Positions 43,592 to 52,672 are shown, counted from the first letter of the stretch. The stretch: 64,000 nt of DNA from an uncultured Bacteroidales bacterium (GCA_902793405.1 CADBDH010000011.1:111195-175194); one strand, 5' to 3'. Translations and numbers: made by a program. The notes: a model not told the origin generated them from the letters alone.

Positions 43592-46500
43592 TTATTTAAC
43601 GATTTTCTGTGTCGTACATGTTCCGTCGGTGTATGTGGTGACGATGAAGTATACACCGTTCTCAGGACGCTCAAGGCGTTGGCCGGCAATGTTGAAATAT
43701 TCAACTTTAGTAATGATCTTGTCTGTAGCCTGTTCGTTGACTGTAGTCGTACTGCTTACACCGATAGCAAAGGCGTCAAGTCGCATGGTCTGGCAATCGG
43801 TGGTCACGAGTTCGATACCGTCAACGAGGATGTCGCCTGTGGCAACGCCCGTAGCTGTCACATCAAAAGTCAGCAGGGCTCCCTCATGGCCGTTGATGCC
43901 CGTCATCGTGGGTGAGTAGCACAGCGCACGGACGTTGCCATTTGCTAACGTGTTCACGTCATAGGTATGGTTGCTGACACGATCGGTCAGCTGGAAGTTG
44001 CTGGCTGTCAAGCCTTCGGGCAGGTTGAGGTCAAGCTGGAAGGCGCTGTAGTCCATCTCGTTGTCGAGCTGAATGCTTACCCTTCGGGTCTCGCCCGTCG
44101 TAAGGGTAACGTCCTCGCCAGTCATGCGGTCTACGATATTCCACAAAGCGGGAGCACGCAGCGGGGCTCTCAGCGCAGGATTCAACACCATCCAGGCAAT
44201 ACGCGACACGTCGGTCACAGTGATGTTACCATCGGTGTTAACGTCGGCAGCCTCGTAGACAAACGGCTGGGGATTCAGTTCAAGCACATATTGCGAGGTA
44301 ACAACCACATCGGTTACGGTCACCGTACCGCTGTTGTTGGCATCGCCCAGCATATAGGACTTCACATTCACGCTGGCAACAGCATCGGGAGTGGCCAACT
44401 CCACAAAGTCGCCGGTCGTGAGCAACGTATTCTTCAGCTGTATGGTGTAGTTGCCCTCAGCATTGTCGGCTACCTTGACGGTGATGTAGAACAGGTCATC
44501 ACCGCTATTGCCCGTGAACGGCTTATAGTTAGACGAGTAACAGAGCACGCGTATAGCACCATTGGAAACATCGTTGCTCATGATGCTGTGGGTGCGCGTC
44601 ATGCGCTCCGACGGATCAATGATATATTCACCGTCCTCCTGCAGCAGCTCAAGTCCCTCAGGCAGGTAGATATCCGTCTGGAACGAGATGATGCTGGACT
44701 CATTGGTCATCTTGATAGGAATGACGATGGTATCACCACGGAAGGCAGCAGTGTCACTCATCGACAAATAGTTGTCATAATTGCTCAGATCTTCCGTGAC
44801 TGTCACATCACACGATGTGCTCAAATTACTGCCGTCGGTGGTCGTAGCAGTAATGGTAGCAGAGCCAGGAGCAATAGCAGTAACAAAGCCTGTGGTGTCA
44901 ACAGTTGCTATTTCGGGGTCGCGACTGAACCAGGTCACAACCTTATTAGTGGTTGAATCAGGTAAAACTGTAGCGATTAACTGTGATGTGCTACCTACCT
45001 GCAGGTTCATCTGTGACTGGTTGAGCGAAATTCCTGTTGCTAAGACTTCATCTTGAATCTCTTTCCCAATAATGGTGACAAACTGCCCCCAACTCTGGTC
45101 GGACATATAGGCACGTTCAGAGCCTAGAGGCACATATAACGGTGAGTGATTATAGACATTTGTCGTAAACATTGCCAGGTCATTCCAGGAAGGAGGTGTT
45201 TCTGCAGCACATATAACAGTTTCAATAAAGGAGTCGTTATCAAATGTTCGTTTACCTATGGATACGACAGATTTTGGAATAGCCAAAGAACCGACCAAGT
45301 TAGAACAACTATTGAAAGCATAATTGCCAATATGAGTGACGGTTTTGGGGATGTTCACGCTTGTCAGGCTAAGACAGTTTTCAAATGCGTAATCGTTGAT
45401 GGTTGTGACAGTATTTGGTATATCCAAATCATTCACCTCCTTATCATTTAAAAAGAGATGATGCGCATAATAAAGGGGATTTGATGCATAATCTGCAAAA
45501 ACGATATTGCACCATGATGTTAAATTATTGATACAGACCCTTGTCAGTCCATCACATCCAAAGAATGCTGAACCGCCTATGGTCTTTACTGAACTCCCAA
45601 CGTACAGACTAGTTAGCCCATTACAGTTGTAAAATGAATTTTTACCAATACTCAAGACGGAATTAGGAATATTTAAACTGGTTAGTTGACCACATCCATA
45701 AAACGCAGATTCTCCAATAGAAGAAACAGAGTTGCCAATAGTCAAATTGGTGAGTTTGCTGCATTCATAGAATGCATATTTACCAACAGTATCAACTGAA
45801 ACCCCAATAGTAATATTTGCTAATTGGCTTTGCCTGCAAGCGAAATAGGCGGGAATTTTCTGAACGTTGTTTCCAATGTTTATAGTTGAGATATTTAGAT
45901 TACAAAATGGGGATTTATTTGTTGAACTGAAATCTGTGCAAAAAGTAGCATTAAAGTTAAGGGTTTCGAGTGCAAGGCATTCTTGAAATGCATAGTCGCC
46001 AATGGAAGTGACAGAGTTGCCGATGGTCAAATTGGTGAGTCCGTTGCATTGATAGAATGCATAGTTGCCAATTTCGGTGACAGAATTGGGAATTGTCACA
46101 CTTGTCAAACCATTACATCGTCCGAATGCTTGAAATCCGATGGAAGCTAAAGTATTACTCATGGTCACATAGTTTATATTACTACAATCCAGAAATGCTT
46201 TGCTGCCGATTTCGGTGACAGAATTGGGAATTGTCACACTTGATAATTTAGTCAAACTATAAGCGAAATAGGCAGGGATTCTCTGAACGTTCTCACCAAA
46301 ATTAATGGTTGTAATATTAAGGTTGTAGAAAGGAGCTATAGGAGTATATATAGATTCCGAGCCCTGAATATGCATAAAATCCTGACATGATACGGCATTA
46401 TAGTTAAGCGTTTTTAATGCTGTGCACCCTTGAAAAGCCCATGTTCCAATACTAGTTACTGAACTGCCGACAGTTACAATCTCCAAACTATCACAATAAC

Positions 46501-47458
46501 AAAAAGCGTAACTGTCAATATAGATAACTGAATCGGGTATCTTTATATTTTTCAAAGCATCACAATTTAAAAATGCGCCGCTGCCAATTGAGGTGACAGA
46601 GTTAGAAAAGGTAACACTTGTTAATCCAATACAACCCATGAAAGCGCTATACTCAATTTCATCAACGGAGTTAGGGATGATGACTTTTTTTAAACCACTG
46701 AAGCCGATGAATGCATATTTTTTAATAGTAGTAATCGAGTTTGGGATGACAAGATCAGTTACTTCAATACCATTTAGATAAAGACGATGGGCAAAAGAAA
46801 GCGGATTATTATAACAATCATAATAATAAATTTTTTGACCCTCTTCTTTACCATCCTCATTATCCTGAAAACAAATACGGCACCATGCTGCTAAATCAGA
46901 AATGAAAACCCCTGTTAGTCCACTGCACCCTGAAAAAGCGTACTCACCAATTGATGTGACTGAATTTGGAATTGCGATGGTAGTTAATCCCGAGCAGCCC
47001 AAAAACGCAGACCCAGCAATTCCTAATGTGCCTTGTTTGACTGTGATGCTTGTCCCCTCTGGCATCATACCTTTATATTTATAGGCTACGAGTCCAGCAT
47101 ATACCAACCCATCAGATTGGTTCTCATACCAAGCTGTACCCGTGAACGCCGAACTGCCAATTGAGGTAACGGAGTTAGGAATGTAGACGCTAGTCAACCC
47201 CGTGCAGCCATAGAACGCATGGTCGCTGATGGAGGTGACCGAGTAGGTTGTACCATTGTAAGTAACAGTCTCTGGAATAGTTACACTGCCAGTATAATCA
47301 CTCGTATAAGTGTAAATTGAGTAACTTTGATAAGTCACAGTGGCATTGGTGCCGCTCGTGTTGTAATAAATACCGTTGACTTGAAAGTCATAGGCTTTGG
47401 CAGTTATCGACTGCATAACTACCAGCAAAAAAAGTGTTAATTGAATGAGCTTGTTCAT
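43592..47458 (-). CDS. Giant BspA-like LRR surface protein with cohesin-like and dockerin-like domains and T9SS-type tail
   Basis: A 1288-residue exported protein. Signal peptide 1-24; about 25-30 BspA-type LRR_5 units (about 45-800; IPNSVTEIGNYAFYQCNGLT type); a Big_2 domain (about 804-888); a cohesin-like domain (about 895-1033); a dockerin-like doublet (about 1037-1098; GDANNSGTVTVTDV and DVNTDGNITVTDV); a second cohesin-like domain (about 1105-1245); and a C-terminal sorting-type tail (YFNIAGQRLERPENGVYFIV...TQKIVK). The tail indicates type IX secretion or a related route to the surface. The start at 47458 is used; ATG at 47464 is equally possible. The LRR part is markedly AT-richer than the C-terminal third. 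Probable role: adhesion or surface scaffolding. Confidence 0.82.
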   Translation of the reverse strand: MNKLIQLTLFLLVVMQSITAKAYDFQVNGIYYNTSGTNATVTYQSYSIYTYTSDYTGSVTIPETVTYNGTTYSVTSISDHAFYGCTGLTSVYIPNSVTSIGSSAFTGTAWYENQSDGLVYAGLVAYKYKGMMPEGTSITVKQGTLGIAGSAFLGCSGLTTIAIPNSVTSIGEYAFSGCSGLTGVFISDLAAWCRICFQDNEDGKEEGQKIYYYDCYNNPLSFAHRLYLNGIEVTDLVIPNSITTIKKYAFIGFSGLKKVIIPNSVDEIEYSAFMGCIGLTSVTFSNSVTSIGSGAFLNCDALKNIKIPDSVIYIDSYAFCYCDSLEIVTVGSSVTSIGTWAFQGCTALKTLNYNAVSCQDFMHIQGSESIYTPIAPFYNLNITTINFGENVQRIPAYFAYSLTKLSSVTIPNSVTEIGSKAFLDCSNINYVTMSNTLASIGFQAFGRCNGLTSVTIPNSVTEIGNYAFYQCNGLTNLTIGNSVTSIGDYAFQECLALETLNFNATFCTDFSSTNKSPFCNLNISTINIGNNVQKIPAYFACRQSQLANITIGVSVDTVGKYAFYECSKLTNLTIGNSVSSIGESAFYGCGQLTSLNIPNSVLSIGKNSFYNCNGLTSLYVGSSVKTIGGSAFFGCDGLTRVCINNLTSWCNIVFADYASNPLYYAHHLFLNDKEVNDLDIPNTVTTINDYAFENCLSLTSVNIPKTVTHIGNYAFNSCSNLVGSLAIPKSVVSIGKRTFDNDSFIETVICAAETPPSWNDLAMFTTNVYNHSPLYVPLGSERAYMSDQSWGQFVTIIGKEIQDEVLATGISLNQSQMNLQVGSTSQLIATVLPDSTTNKVVTWFSRDPEIATVDTTGFVTAIAPGSATITATTTDGSNLSTSCDVTVTEDLSNYDNYLSMSDTAAFRGDTIVIPIKMTNESSIISFQTDIYLPEGLELLQEDGEYIIDPSERMTRTHSIMSNDVSNGAIRVLCYSSNYKPFTGNSGDDLFYITVKVADNAEGNYTIQLKNTLLTTGDFVELATPDAVASVNVKSYMLGDANNSGTVTVTDVVVTSQYVLELNPQPFVYEAADVNTDGNITVTDVSRIAWMVLNPALRAPLRAPALWNIVDRMTGEDVTLTTGETRRVSIQLDNEMDYSAFQLDLNLPEGLTASNFQLTDRVSNHTYDVNTLANGNVRALCYSPTMTGINGHEGALLTFDVTATGVATGDILVDGIELVTTDCQTMRLDAFAIGVSSTTTVNEQATDKIITKVEYFNIAGQRLERPENGVYFIVTTYTDGTCTTQKIVK

Positions 47459-47496
47459 AGTCATTATCGTTTTTATTTCATTTAGTTCTGAAGCTA

Positions 47497-48158
47497 TCAT
47501 CTTTTTATCAATCTATTGGTGACACGGGTGCCATCAGTGTAGGAGGTGACGACTAATATCACACCACTCTCGGGGCGGTCAAGGCGCTGACCAGCCAGGT
47601 TGTAGTAATCCATTAATACATCACCTGAGCCATTGCTGTTGCCACACAACCAGTCACGCACTTACCATAACCTAAGAAATCCGGGCAATTCTGATTATAA
47701 GGATCTAACTGGTCCCAGGTAGTTGTCATTAAAGGGGGAATTACGGCATAACTAGATGCCAATTTGGGCGCCTTGAAAGAAGCAAAACCGTTCTTTTGCA
47801 TGAATTGAATCTGCTGGGCATATTCCTCCAACCATGACTTAAGGTTCACAGGCATGCTGTCTACATCGATGTAGCCCGCATCGGCATACCCGAGAATGGC
47901 GGGAGCACAATCATCACCGGCTGCAATGACATAGCCCTCGTTTGAGCCAATGTTAAAGATGTAGTAACTTTCTGTCGTAGTGGAAGTCGATCTCAATCGG
48001 GCTTGCCGTAACGAAGAGGAAGAGATGCTCTTGCCTTTGCTCTCAAGGAAAGACATCGCGTTCTGTTGCGCCTGTTGCAGGGTAATTGGGCTGGCGGCAG
48101 CTGTGGCTGGCACTAGGAAGGCCAGCAATATCAAACTGAGTTTTAATAGATGTTTCAT
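47497..48158 (-). pseudogene. Decayed C10 (streptopain-like) protease: propeptide and Cys half fused to a leftover sorting tail
   Basis: ATG at 48158 opens a signal peptide and a SpeB-type propeptide (ITLQQAQQNAMSFLESKG, GYVIAAGDDCAPAILGYAD). The start of the mature protease follows (TTTWDQLDPYNQNCP) up to the active-site Cys171 in CVTGCVATAMAQVMY, where a stop occurs at 47615-47613. The catalytic His half is missing. Directly after the stop, in another frame (47613-47497), 38 codons read MDYYNLAGQRLDRPESGVILV...TNRLIK and then stop: a T9SS-type sorting tail. An internal deletion with loss of frame explains this. The promoter in front of it is intact, so the 181-residue fragment may still be made and could resemble a propeptide-type inhibitor. 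Confidence 0.8.
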
Positions 48159-48204
48159 GTTTATGGTATTTTTGGTTGTTATTTGTTCCTACTGTTTATG
48201 GCTG

Positions 48205-48235
48205 CAAATTTATGGAAATATCCGCAAAATACAAA
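48205..48235 (-). promoter_or_regulatory. Consensus promoter of the decayed C10 protease gene
   Basis: Minus strand: TTTG (48235-48232), exactly 19 bases, TAAATTTG (48212-48205). The ATG follows at 48158. Confidence 0.75.
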
Positions 48236-48261
48236 TAAATAAACGAGGAATTTCATTATCA

Positions 48262-48385
48262 AACTACGAATTACGCTGATTACACTGATGGGCTACCGTA
48301 TACTCTTTACAAACTACGAATTAAACCAATTGGCTGACGTGGACTTTTTCTAACGGCGAATTTTACGAATTATACAAATTGGGTT
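48262..48385. repeat. CGAATTA-rich intergenic repeats, copy set 2
   Basis: Three related stretches: AAACTACGAATTACGCTGATTACACTGATGG, AAACTACGAATTAAACCAATTGGCTG and GCGAATTTTACGAATTATACAAATTGGG. They share CGAATTA and AAATTGG words with 43508-43590. No coding frame was seen. Confidence 0.55.
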
Positions 48386-48419
48386 CCATTACTTCGTTTT
48401 ATTTATGTAATTTTGTGGC

Positions 48420-49973
48420 ATGATGAATGAGATTAGAGAACGGAGAGTGCAGTGGTGGGTGCTGTTGGCGATTGGTGTGTTTGCCATATTGGCCTTGTTG
48501 CTGGTGTCATGGGATTCTTATCTGTATGACTTATGGCAGCACCATGACGTGATATGGTTCTATCTGTGCGGGAAGGCGTGGATGAACGGGATGACGCCGT
48601 ACGTTGACTTTGCCGATAGTAAGGGGCCGCTGCTGTGGCTCATCTATGGCATCGGTTATCTGCTCAGCCTGCATGATTATACGGGCATGTATTGGCTGGC
48701 GTGTGTGCTGTACACGTTCATCTTCTACCAGTGCTACAAGTGTGCGAGGCTGTTTGTGCGCGACACGCGGCTAGCGCTGGTGGCGGTGCTGATTTCGGCC
48801 GTCTTTTTCCTGAGCGGACTGACGCATATCGAGGTGCGTGCCGAGGATTACTGCTATGCCCTGATGTTGCCGCTGTTCTACCGTTTCCTGCGCTATAACG
48901 TGGCTCATGAGCAGGGACACCGTTTCATCAAATCCACTGCCCTGCTGTTGGGCTTTGCCCTGGGCGCCACGTTCCTGATCAAATACAGCTGCACGCTGAT
49001 GCTGGCCATCTTTATCCCCTATTGGTGCATCGTTGTGCCTCGCCGCTCGGGCTATTCGCCCTGGAAGGCGCTGGGATGGTGCGTGCTGGCAGGCGTCCTC
49101 ACCATCCTGCCCATGATTGCCTGGCTGGCTTGGAAAGGCTGCCTGATGGACTTCATCAACGAGTATTTCCTGAACACGTTCAATACCTTCGACAACCTGC
49201 ACGGCGAGCAGATTACCCCCAAACAGGTGCTGCTGATGTTCCTGGGCAAGCGCGTTATCATGTTCACCCTGGGCGTGATTGCGAGTGTCATCATCTATTG
49301 CAAGACAATCGGCAAGGGATGGCTCATGGCCGTGATTGCACTGTTGTGGTTCATGGCGGTGATACTGCTCAACGGCACCGACCGTATCTACCTGAACGTG
49401 CTGTCGCTGTTCACCGTGCTGGCGGCAGGCATCGTCACGCAGGCGTTGTCGCGCTGGCTGCGCTGGTGGGCGGTTGTCGGTGTGCTGGGCATTGGCGTGC
49501 TGGCACTGCTGTTTGGCACCGTGGAGCACAAATCGCTGTTCGCTAAGCAACTGCCCGACCGCGAAATATGGTATTACTACCCCACCCTGCTGAGCCAGTA
49601 TGAACGGCCCAGGCTGCTCTACCTCATGTGCCATGACCATGGCGAGGGTGTGCCTGTCGATGCGTTGCCTGCCTGCAAGTACTGGAGCCTGCAGATGGGC
49701 TATACCCCGGCAATGGTCGAGGACCAGATCAATGCCGTGAAGGGGCACAAATGTGACGCGGTGTTTGTCGATAGCGACAACATCGCCATGATACAACTGC
49801 TCGAGAACAACGGCTACTGCAGGAATGATTTTGCCGAGGCAGGACTGGGAGCTAAAGACTGGAAGCGATTCATCATGTACAGCAGCAAACCGCTCAAGCC
49901 GATGGCATCGCGTTATCCCAGCCCGATGGAGGTGCTGACCAAGCGAAATGTGGTCCTGGACGGCAAAAAGTGA
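48420..49973 (+). CDS. GT-C-like polytopic membrane protein, ArnT/PMT superfamily-like
   Basis: A 517-residue protein with about ten to eleven predicted membrane helices between residues 15 and 365 and a soluble C-terminal 150 residues. The first periplasmic loop has DLWQHHDVIWFYLCGKAWMNGMTPYVDFADSKGPL, where the paired acidic residues and the DSKGP motif resemble GT-C glycosyltransferases that use lipid-linked sugar donors. It probably adds a sugar to an envelope polymer or protein. The soluble end (EIWYYYPTLLSQYERPRLLYL...) is not recognised. The -7 box TAATTTTG (48408-48415) ends 4 bases before the ATG, suggesting a leaderless transcript. No glycan cluster is adjacent. Confidence 0.75.
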   Translation: MMNEIRERRVQWWVLLAIGVFAILALLLVSWDSYLYDLWQHHDVIWFYLCGKAWMNGMTPYVDFADSKGPLLWLIYGIGYLLSLHDYTGMYWLACVLYTFIFYQCYKCARLFVRDTRLALVAVLISAVFFLSGLTHIEVRAEDYCYALMLPLFYRFLRYNVAHEQGHRFIKSTALLLGFALGATFLIKYSCTLMLAIFIPYWCIVVPRRSGYSPWKALGWCVLAGVLTILPMIAWLAWKGCLMDFINEYFLNTFNTFDNLHGEQITPKQVLLMFLGKRVIMFTLGVIASVIIYCKTIGKGWLMAVIALLWFMAVILLNGTDRIYLNVLSLFTVLAAGIVTQALSRWLRWWAVVGVLGIGVLALLFGTVEHKSLFAKQLPDREIWYYYPTLLSQYERPRLLYLMCHDHGEGVPVDALPACKYWSLQMGYTPAMVEDQINAVKGHKCDAVFVDSDNIAMIQLLENNGYCRNDFAEAGLGAKDWKRFIMYSSKPLKPMASRYPSPMEVLTKRNVVLDGKK

Positions 49974-50006
49974 GGCAAACAATGTCGCTAAACCGAAATT
50001 TTGCAC

Positions 50007-50014
50007 TACTTTTG
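50007..50014 (+). promoter_or_regulatory. -7 box of ridA
   Basis: TACTTTTG, 44 bases before the ridA ATG. The -33 element is poor. Confidence 0.5.
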
Positions 50015-50058
50015 CATCAATCATACTATTAGTTTCTAATATAAATCTTAACAAATCA

Positions 50059-50436
50059 ATGAAAGCATTAAACACCGACAAGGCACCTGCTGCCATTGGA
50101 CCTTACAGCCAGGCCATCCGCACTGGCAACATCGTTTTTGTATCGGGCCAGCTGCCCATCATTCCTGAGACCGGAGCATTCCCCGAGGGAGGCGTACAGG
50201 AGCAGACGCGTCAGAGCCTCTTGAACGCCCGCGCCATCCTGCAGAGCGAAGGCCTCGACCTGAAGGATGTGGTCAAGACGACTGTATTCCTCAGTGACAT
50301 CGCCAACTTCGGCCCCATGAACGAGATTTACGCCGAGTTCTTCACCGCTCCCTTCCCTGCCCGTTGTGCATTTGCCGTTAAGGACCTGCCCAAGGGCGCC
50401 CTGGTAGAGATCGAACTGATCGCCGAGGCCCTATAA
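50059..50436 (+). CDS. ridA: RidA-family enamine/imine deaminase
   Basis: A 125-residue RidA/YjgF protein that hydrolyses reactive 2-aminoacrylate and similar enamines formed by PLP enzymes. The landmarks AIGPYSQAI (12-20), the key Arg102 in PARCAFAV and the Glu117/Glu119 end (GALVEIELIA) are present, as needed for deaminase activity. The ATG at 50059 gives the family's standard length; an upstream in-frame extension precedes the promoter. It converges with the metallophosphoesterase gene across a shared hairpin. Confidence 0.95.
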   Translation: MKALNTDKAPAAIGPYSQAIRTGNIVFVSGQLPIIPETGAFPEGGVQEQTRQSLLNARAILQSEGLDLKDVVKTTVFLSDIANFGPMNEIYAEFFTAPFPARCAFAVKDLPKGALVEIELIAEAL

Positions 50437-50457
50437 GCCTTATCGGTCAAAACATAA

Positions 50458-50510
50458 CAAGCGGCTCTCACGACCTAATGGCCAAGAGAGCCGCTTGCTT
50501 TTGCTTTGGG
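50458..50510. terminator. Terminator between ridA and the metallophosphoesterase gene
   Basis: A 12-bp perfect stem (CAAGCGGCTCTC / GAGAGCCGCTTG) with a 16-base loop, then CTTTTGCTTT on the plus strand. Confidence 0.85.
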
Positions 50511-50519
50511 AACAATAGA

Positions 50520-52346
50520 TTAGTGGTGGATGCGCCAGATGGTGCCCTCGATGAGGGCGCAGTAGATGTCGCCACGGTCATCGACCTCAAAGCCGTTGAC
50601 CTCGCTAGTTCCCATTCGATAGGTGAACTCGAGCTGATGGGTAGCGGCATTGACCACGGCGAGCATGCCACGGCGTGAGCCGCAGTAGATGTAGCCATTG
50701 TGCTCCAAGACGATGCAGGGCGCGTGTTCATAGCCAAATCCCAAATCCACCTTCCATAAAAGCTCATACTTGTCGCCCGTGCTCATCGCGATGAGTTCGC
50801 CGTCCATGGTCTTGGCATAGGCCACCTTGCCGTCGGCGCTGCGTCCCAGGCTCTCGCGCACCTTGTTGTCGTTCTTCTCGCGCCACAATTGCTTGCCGCT
50901 CTTGCGGTCTATCGCCGTGGTCACGCGGTCGGGAGCCACGATAACGACATGGTCGGGCGTGACTACGGGGACCACGTTACCGGGGCTGAACTGGACGGTG
51001 GGCCTGCCATTGAACCATTCCCAGTTCAACTCACCCGTGCGCCGGTTGAGAGAACGCAATACAGTATCCCAAGCGCCAAATATGACGTCGCCGCCATCGA
51101 CAACCGGAGCGGCCTGGCAATAGTTTTGGATGCTGTCGAAATTCCACAACAGGCTATGGCTTTTCACATCCCATGCCTGGAACGTCATGTAACCGCCCTG
51201 GTAGAGGATGCCGTCACGCACCACGCCATCGGCGACATAAGGGCCCTGAGCCTCGTATTGCCATTGCTGCTTGCCCGACTTCTTGTCGAGCCACACAAGC
51301 CGCTTGTCGCTGGTGGGCAGGATGACAGACTTGTCGCTCACAGCAGGACGCGAGAAGAGCATACCGTCGGTCTTGTATTGCCAACGCAATTCTCCCGACT
51401 GCTTGTCGACGGCCTTGCAATAGCCCAGCGAGTTGCCGTAATACAGGTTTTTCTTATCTACCCCAACGCGAGTGAAAATCGACGCATTATCGGCCACAAT
51501 GCGGCGAAGGTCAAAGCCGGCGGGGACAGTGTAGTCCTCTTGGGGCAACTGGGGGGTATAATAGTCCAGGTTGATGCGATAGGAGAACATCACCACGGGG
51601 GTCTCACCGATTACCTTGTTATAAACCGTTATCCATTGACGGTCCAGGTCGATGTTCATCAAGGTGTAGCCAAAGTTCCTATTGCCCATGTCCAGTGCCC
51701 TCACCATCACGCCGTTGATGCCGTCGGTCTCATATAGGCGCCAACTGTGATAATGTCCACACTGGTGAGTAACAACAGGATACTTCTTGAGAATGTCAAC
51801 ATAGGCACGGTAATTGTCCAAATCATCGAGAATCGGATAATGGTTGACACTCAACACCTTCATGCCCGGCTTGACCATAGCGTTGAGGGTGCTGTCGAGC
51901 CACAAGAGGTCTTCCTGCTTGATGTGGCCGTCGCCCATCTTCATGAACGGGCCACAGTTCATGCCCACAACCACCAGTTTATCGACAGTGAAGGCAAAAC
52001 GGTCATTTCCCCACAGGTCGTTGAACGTCTTGCAGGCGCTCTGGCTCCAGTTGTTCTCATGATTGCCGGGAATGACATACAACGGATGGGTGATGCCATC
52101 AAGAATGCCTTTAACCGTCTGTAGCTGTTCATCGCTGCCCTCGTTGGTCAGGTCGCCCGTCATCATCACGGCATCGACATCGGTGGCATTGATCTCGGTC
52201 ACAGCCTCGGTCAGTTTATTCATATTGAGGTTGCCCGGCGTGACATGCACATCACTAAGGATGGCCAGCCTGACTACCCCGGCCTGCAAGGTCACCGACA
52301 CTATCGCCACAGCGACCAACAAAGCGACAATTCTTCTCATATTCAT
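50520..52346 (-). CDS. Exported metallophosphoesterase with PQQ-type beta-propeller
   Basis: A 608-residue protein. A signal peptide (about 1-22) is followed by a calcineurin-like phosphoesterase domain with all metal motifs: SDVH (Asp32, His34), GDLT (Asp65), GNHE (Asn95, His96), NHYPI and CGHYHSW. From about residue 300 to the end there is a PQQ/WD-like propeller with repeated GxLxWxY/W and DKxSGKxxWQ units. It should act in the periplasm or at the surface on a phosphodiester or phosphomonoester; the propeller may bind a partner. It starts 26 bases after the stop of the small RyR gene, so it could be the last gene of the TIR/RyR/caspase operon. Whether it belongs functionally is open. Confidence 0.85.
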   Translation of the reverse strand: MNMRRIVALLVAVAIVSVTLQAGVVRLAILSDVHVTPGNLNMNKLTEAVTEINATDVDAVMMTGDLTNEGSDEQLQTVKGILDGITHPLYVIPGNHENNWSQSACKTFNDLWGNDRFAFTVDKLVVVGMNCGPFMKMGDGHIKQEDLLWLDSTLNAMVKPGMKVLSVNHYPILDDLDNYRAYVDILKKYPVVTHQCGHYHSWRLYETDGINGVMVRALDMGNRNFGYTLMNIDLDRQWITVYNKVIGETPVVMFSYRINLDYYTPQLPQEDYTVPAGFDLRRIVADNASIFTRVGVDKKNLYYGNSLGYCKAVDKQSGELRWQYKTDGMLFSRPAVSDKSVILPTSDKRLVWLDKKSGKQQWQYEAQGPYVADGVVRDGILYQGGYMTFQAWDVKSHSLLWNFDSIQNYCQAAPVVDGGDVIFGAWDTVLRSLNRRTGELNWEWFNGRPTVQFSPGNVVPVVTPDHVVIVAPDRVTTAIDRKSGKQLWREKNDNKVRESLGRSADGKVAYAKTMDGELIAMSTGDKYELLWKVDLGFGYEHAPCIVLEHNGYIYCGSRRGMLAVVNAATHQLEFTYRMGTSEVNGFEVDDRGDIYCALIEGTIWRIHH

Positions 52347-52372
52347 ATACGGGAATCTGATTACGTCAATAA

Positions 52373-52669
52373 TTATTTCGATATATTGAAGCCCAGCTTC
52401 ATCACCAGTTTGAGGGTGCCGACCGCCGTATCGCGGTCATACTGTTTCTCTTCCTCGGACAATTCCTCATAAGGAATCAGGCTTGGATGCGTCTTGATCT
52501 CATCGTTGCGCTTGGGACCCCACGTCCAGCCCTGACTGATGCGTGAACTGGCCCACACATCATGCACGTTTTTAGCCACCTGCTCAACCAGATTCTCGAG
52601 CTCGGGAGGCAAATTGACATCGCTGGTATCTACCGGCTGCGGCAAATAATTCTCTTGTGTTTTTTTCAT
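52373..52669 (-). CDS. Free-standing RyR (ryanodine receptor repeat) domain protein
   Basis: A 98-residue cytosolic protein that consists of one RyR domain. The family pattern is clear: YLPQPVDTSDVNLP, ELENLVEQVAKNVHDVWASSR, GWTWGPKRND, HPSLIPYEEL, EKQYDRDTA and TLKLVMKLGF. Bacterial RyR domains have been predicted from comparative genomics to sense nucleotides or their derivatives in conflict and signalling systems, but the ligand is not firmly known. It lies 3 bases behind the TIR gene, so the two are almost certainly made together. A likely job is to bind a product or partner of the TIR domain; that is inference. Confidence 0.9.
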   Translation of the reverse strand: MKKTQENYLPQPVDTSDVNLPPELENLVEQVAKNVHDVWASSRISQGWTWGPKRNDEIKTHPSLIPYEELSEEEKQYDRDTAVGTLKLVMKLGFNISK

Positions 52670-52672
52670 TGC

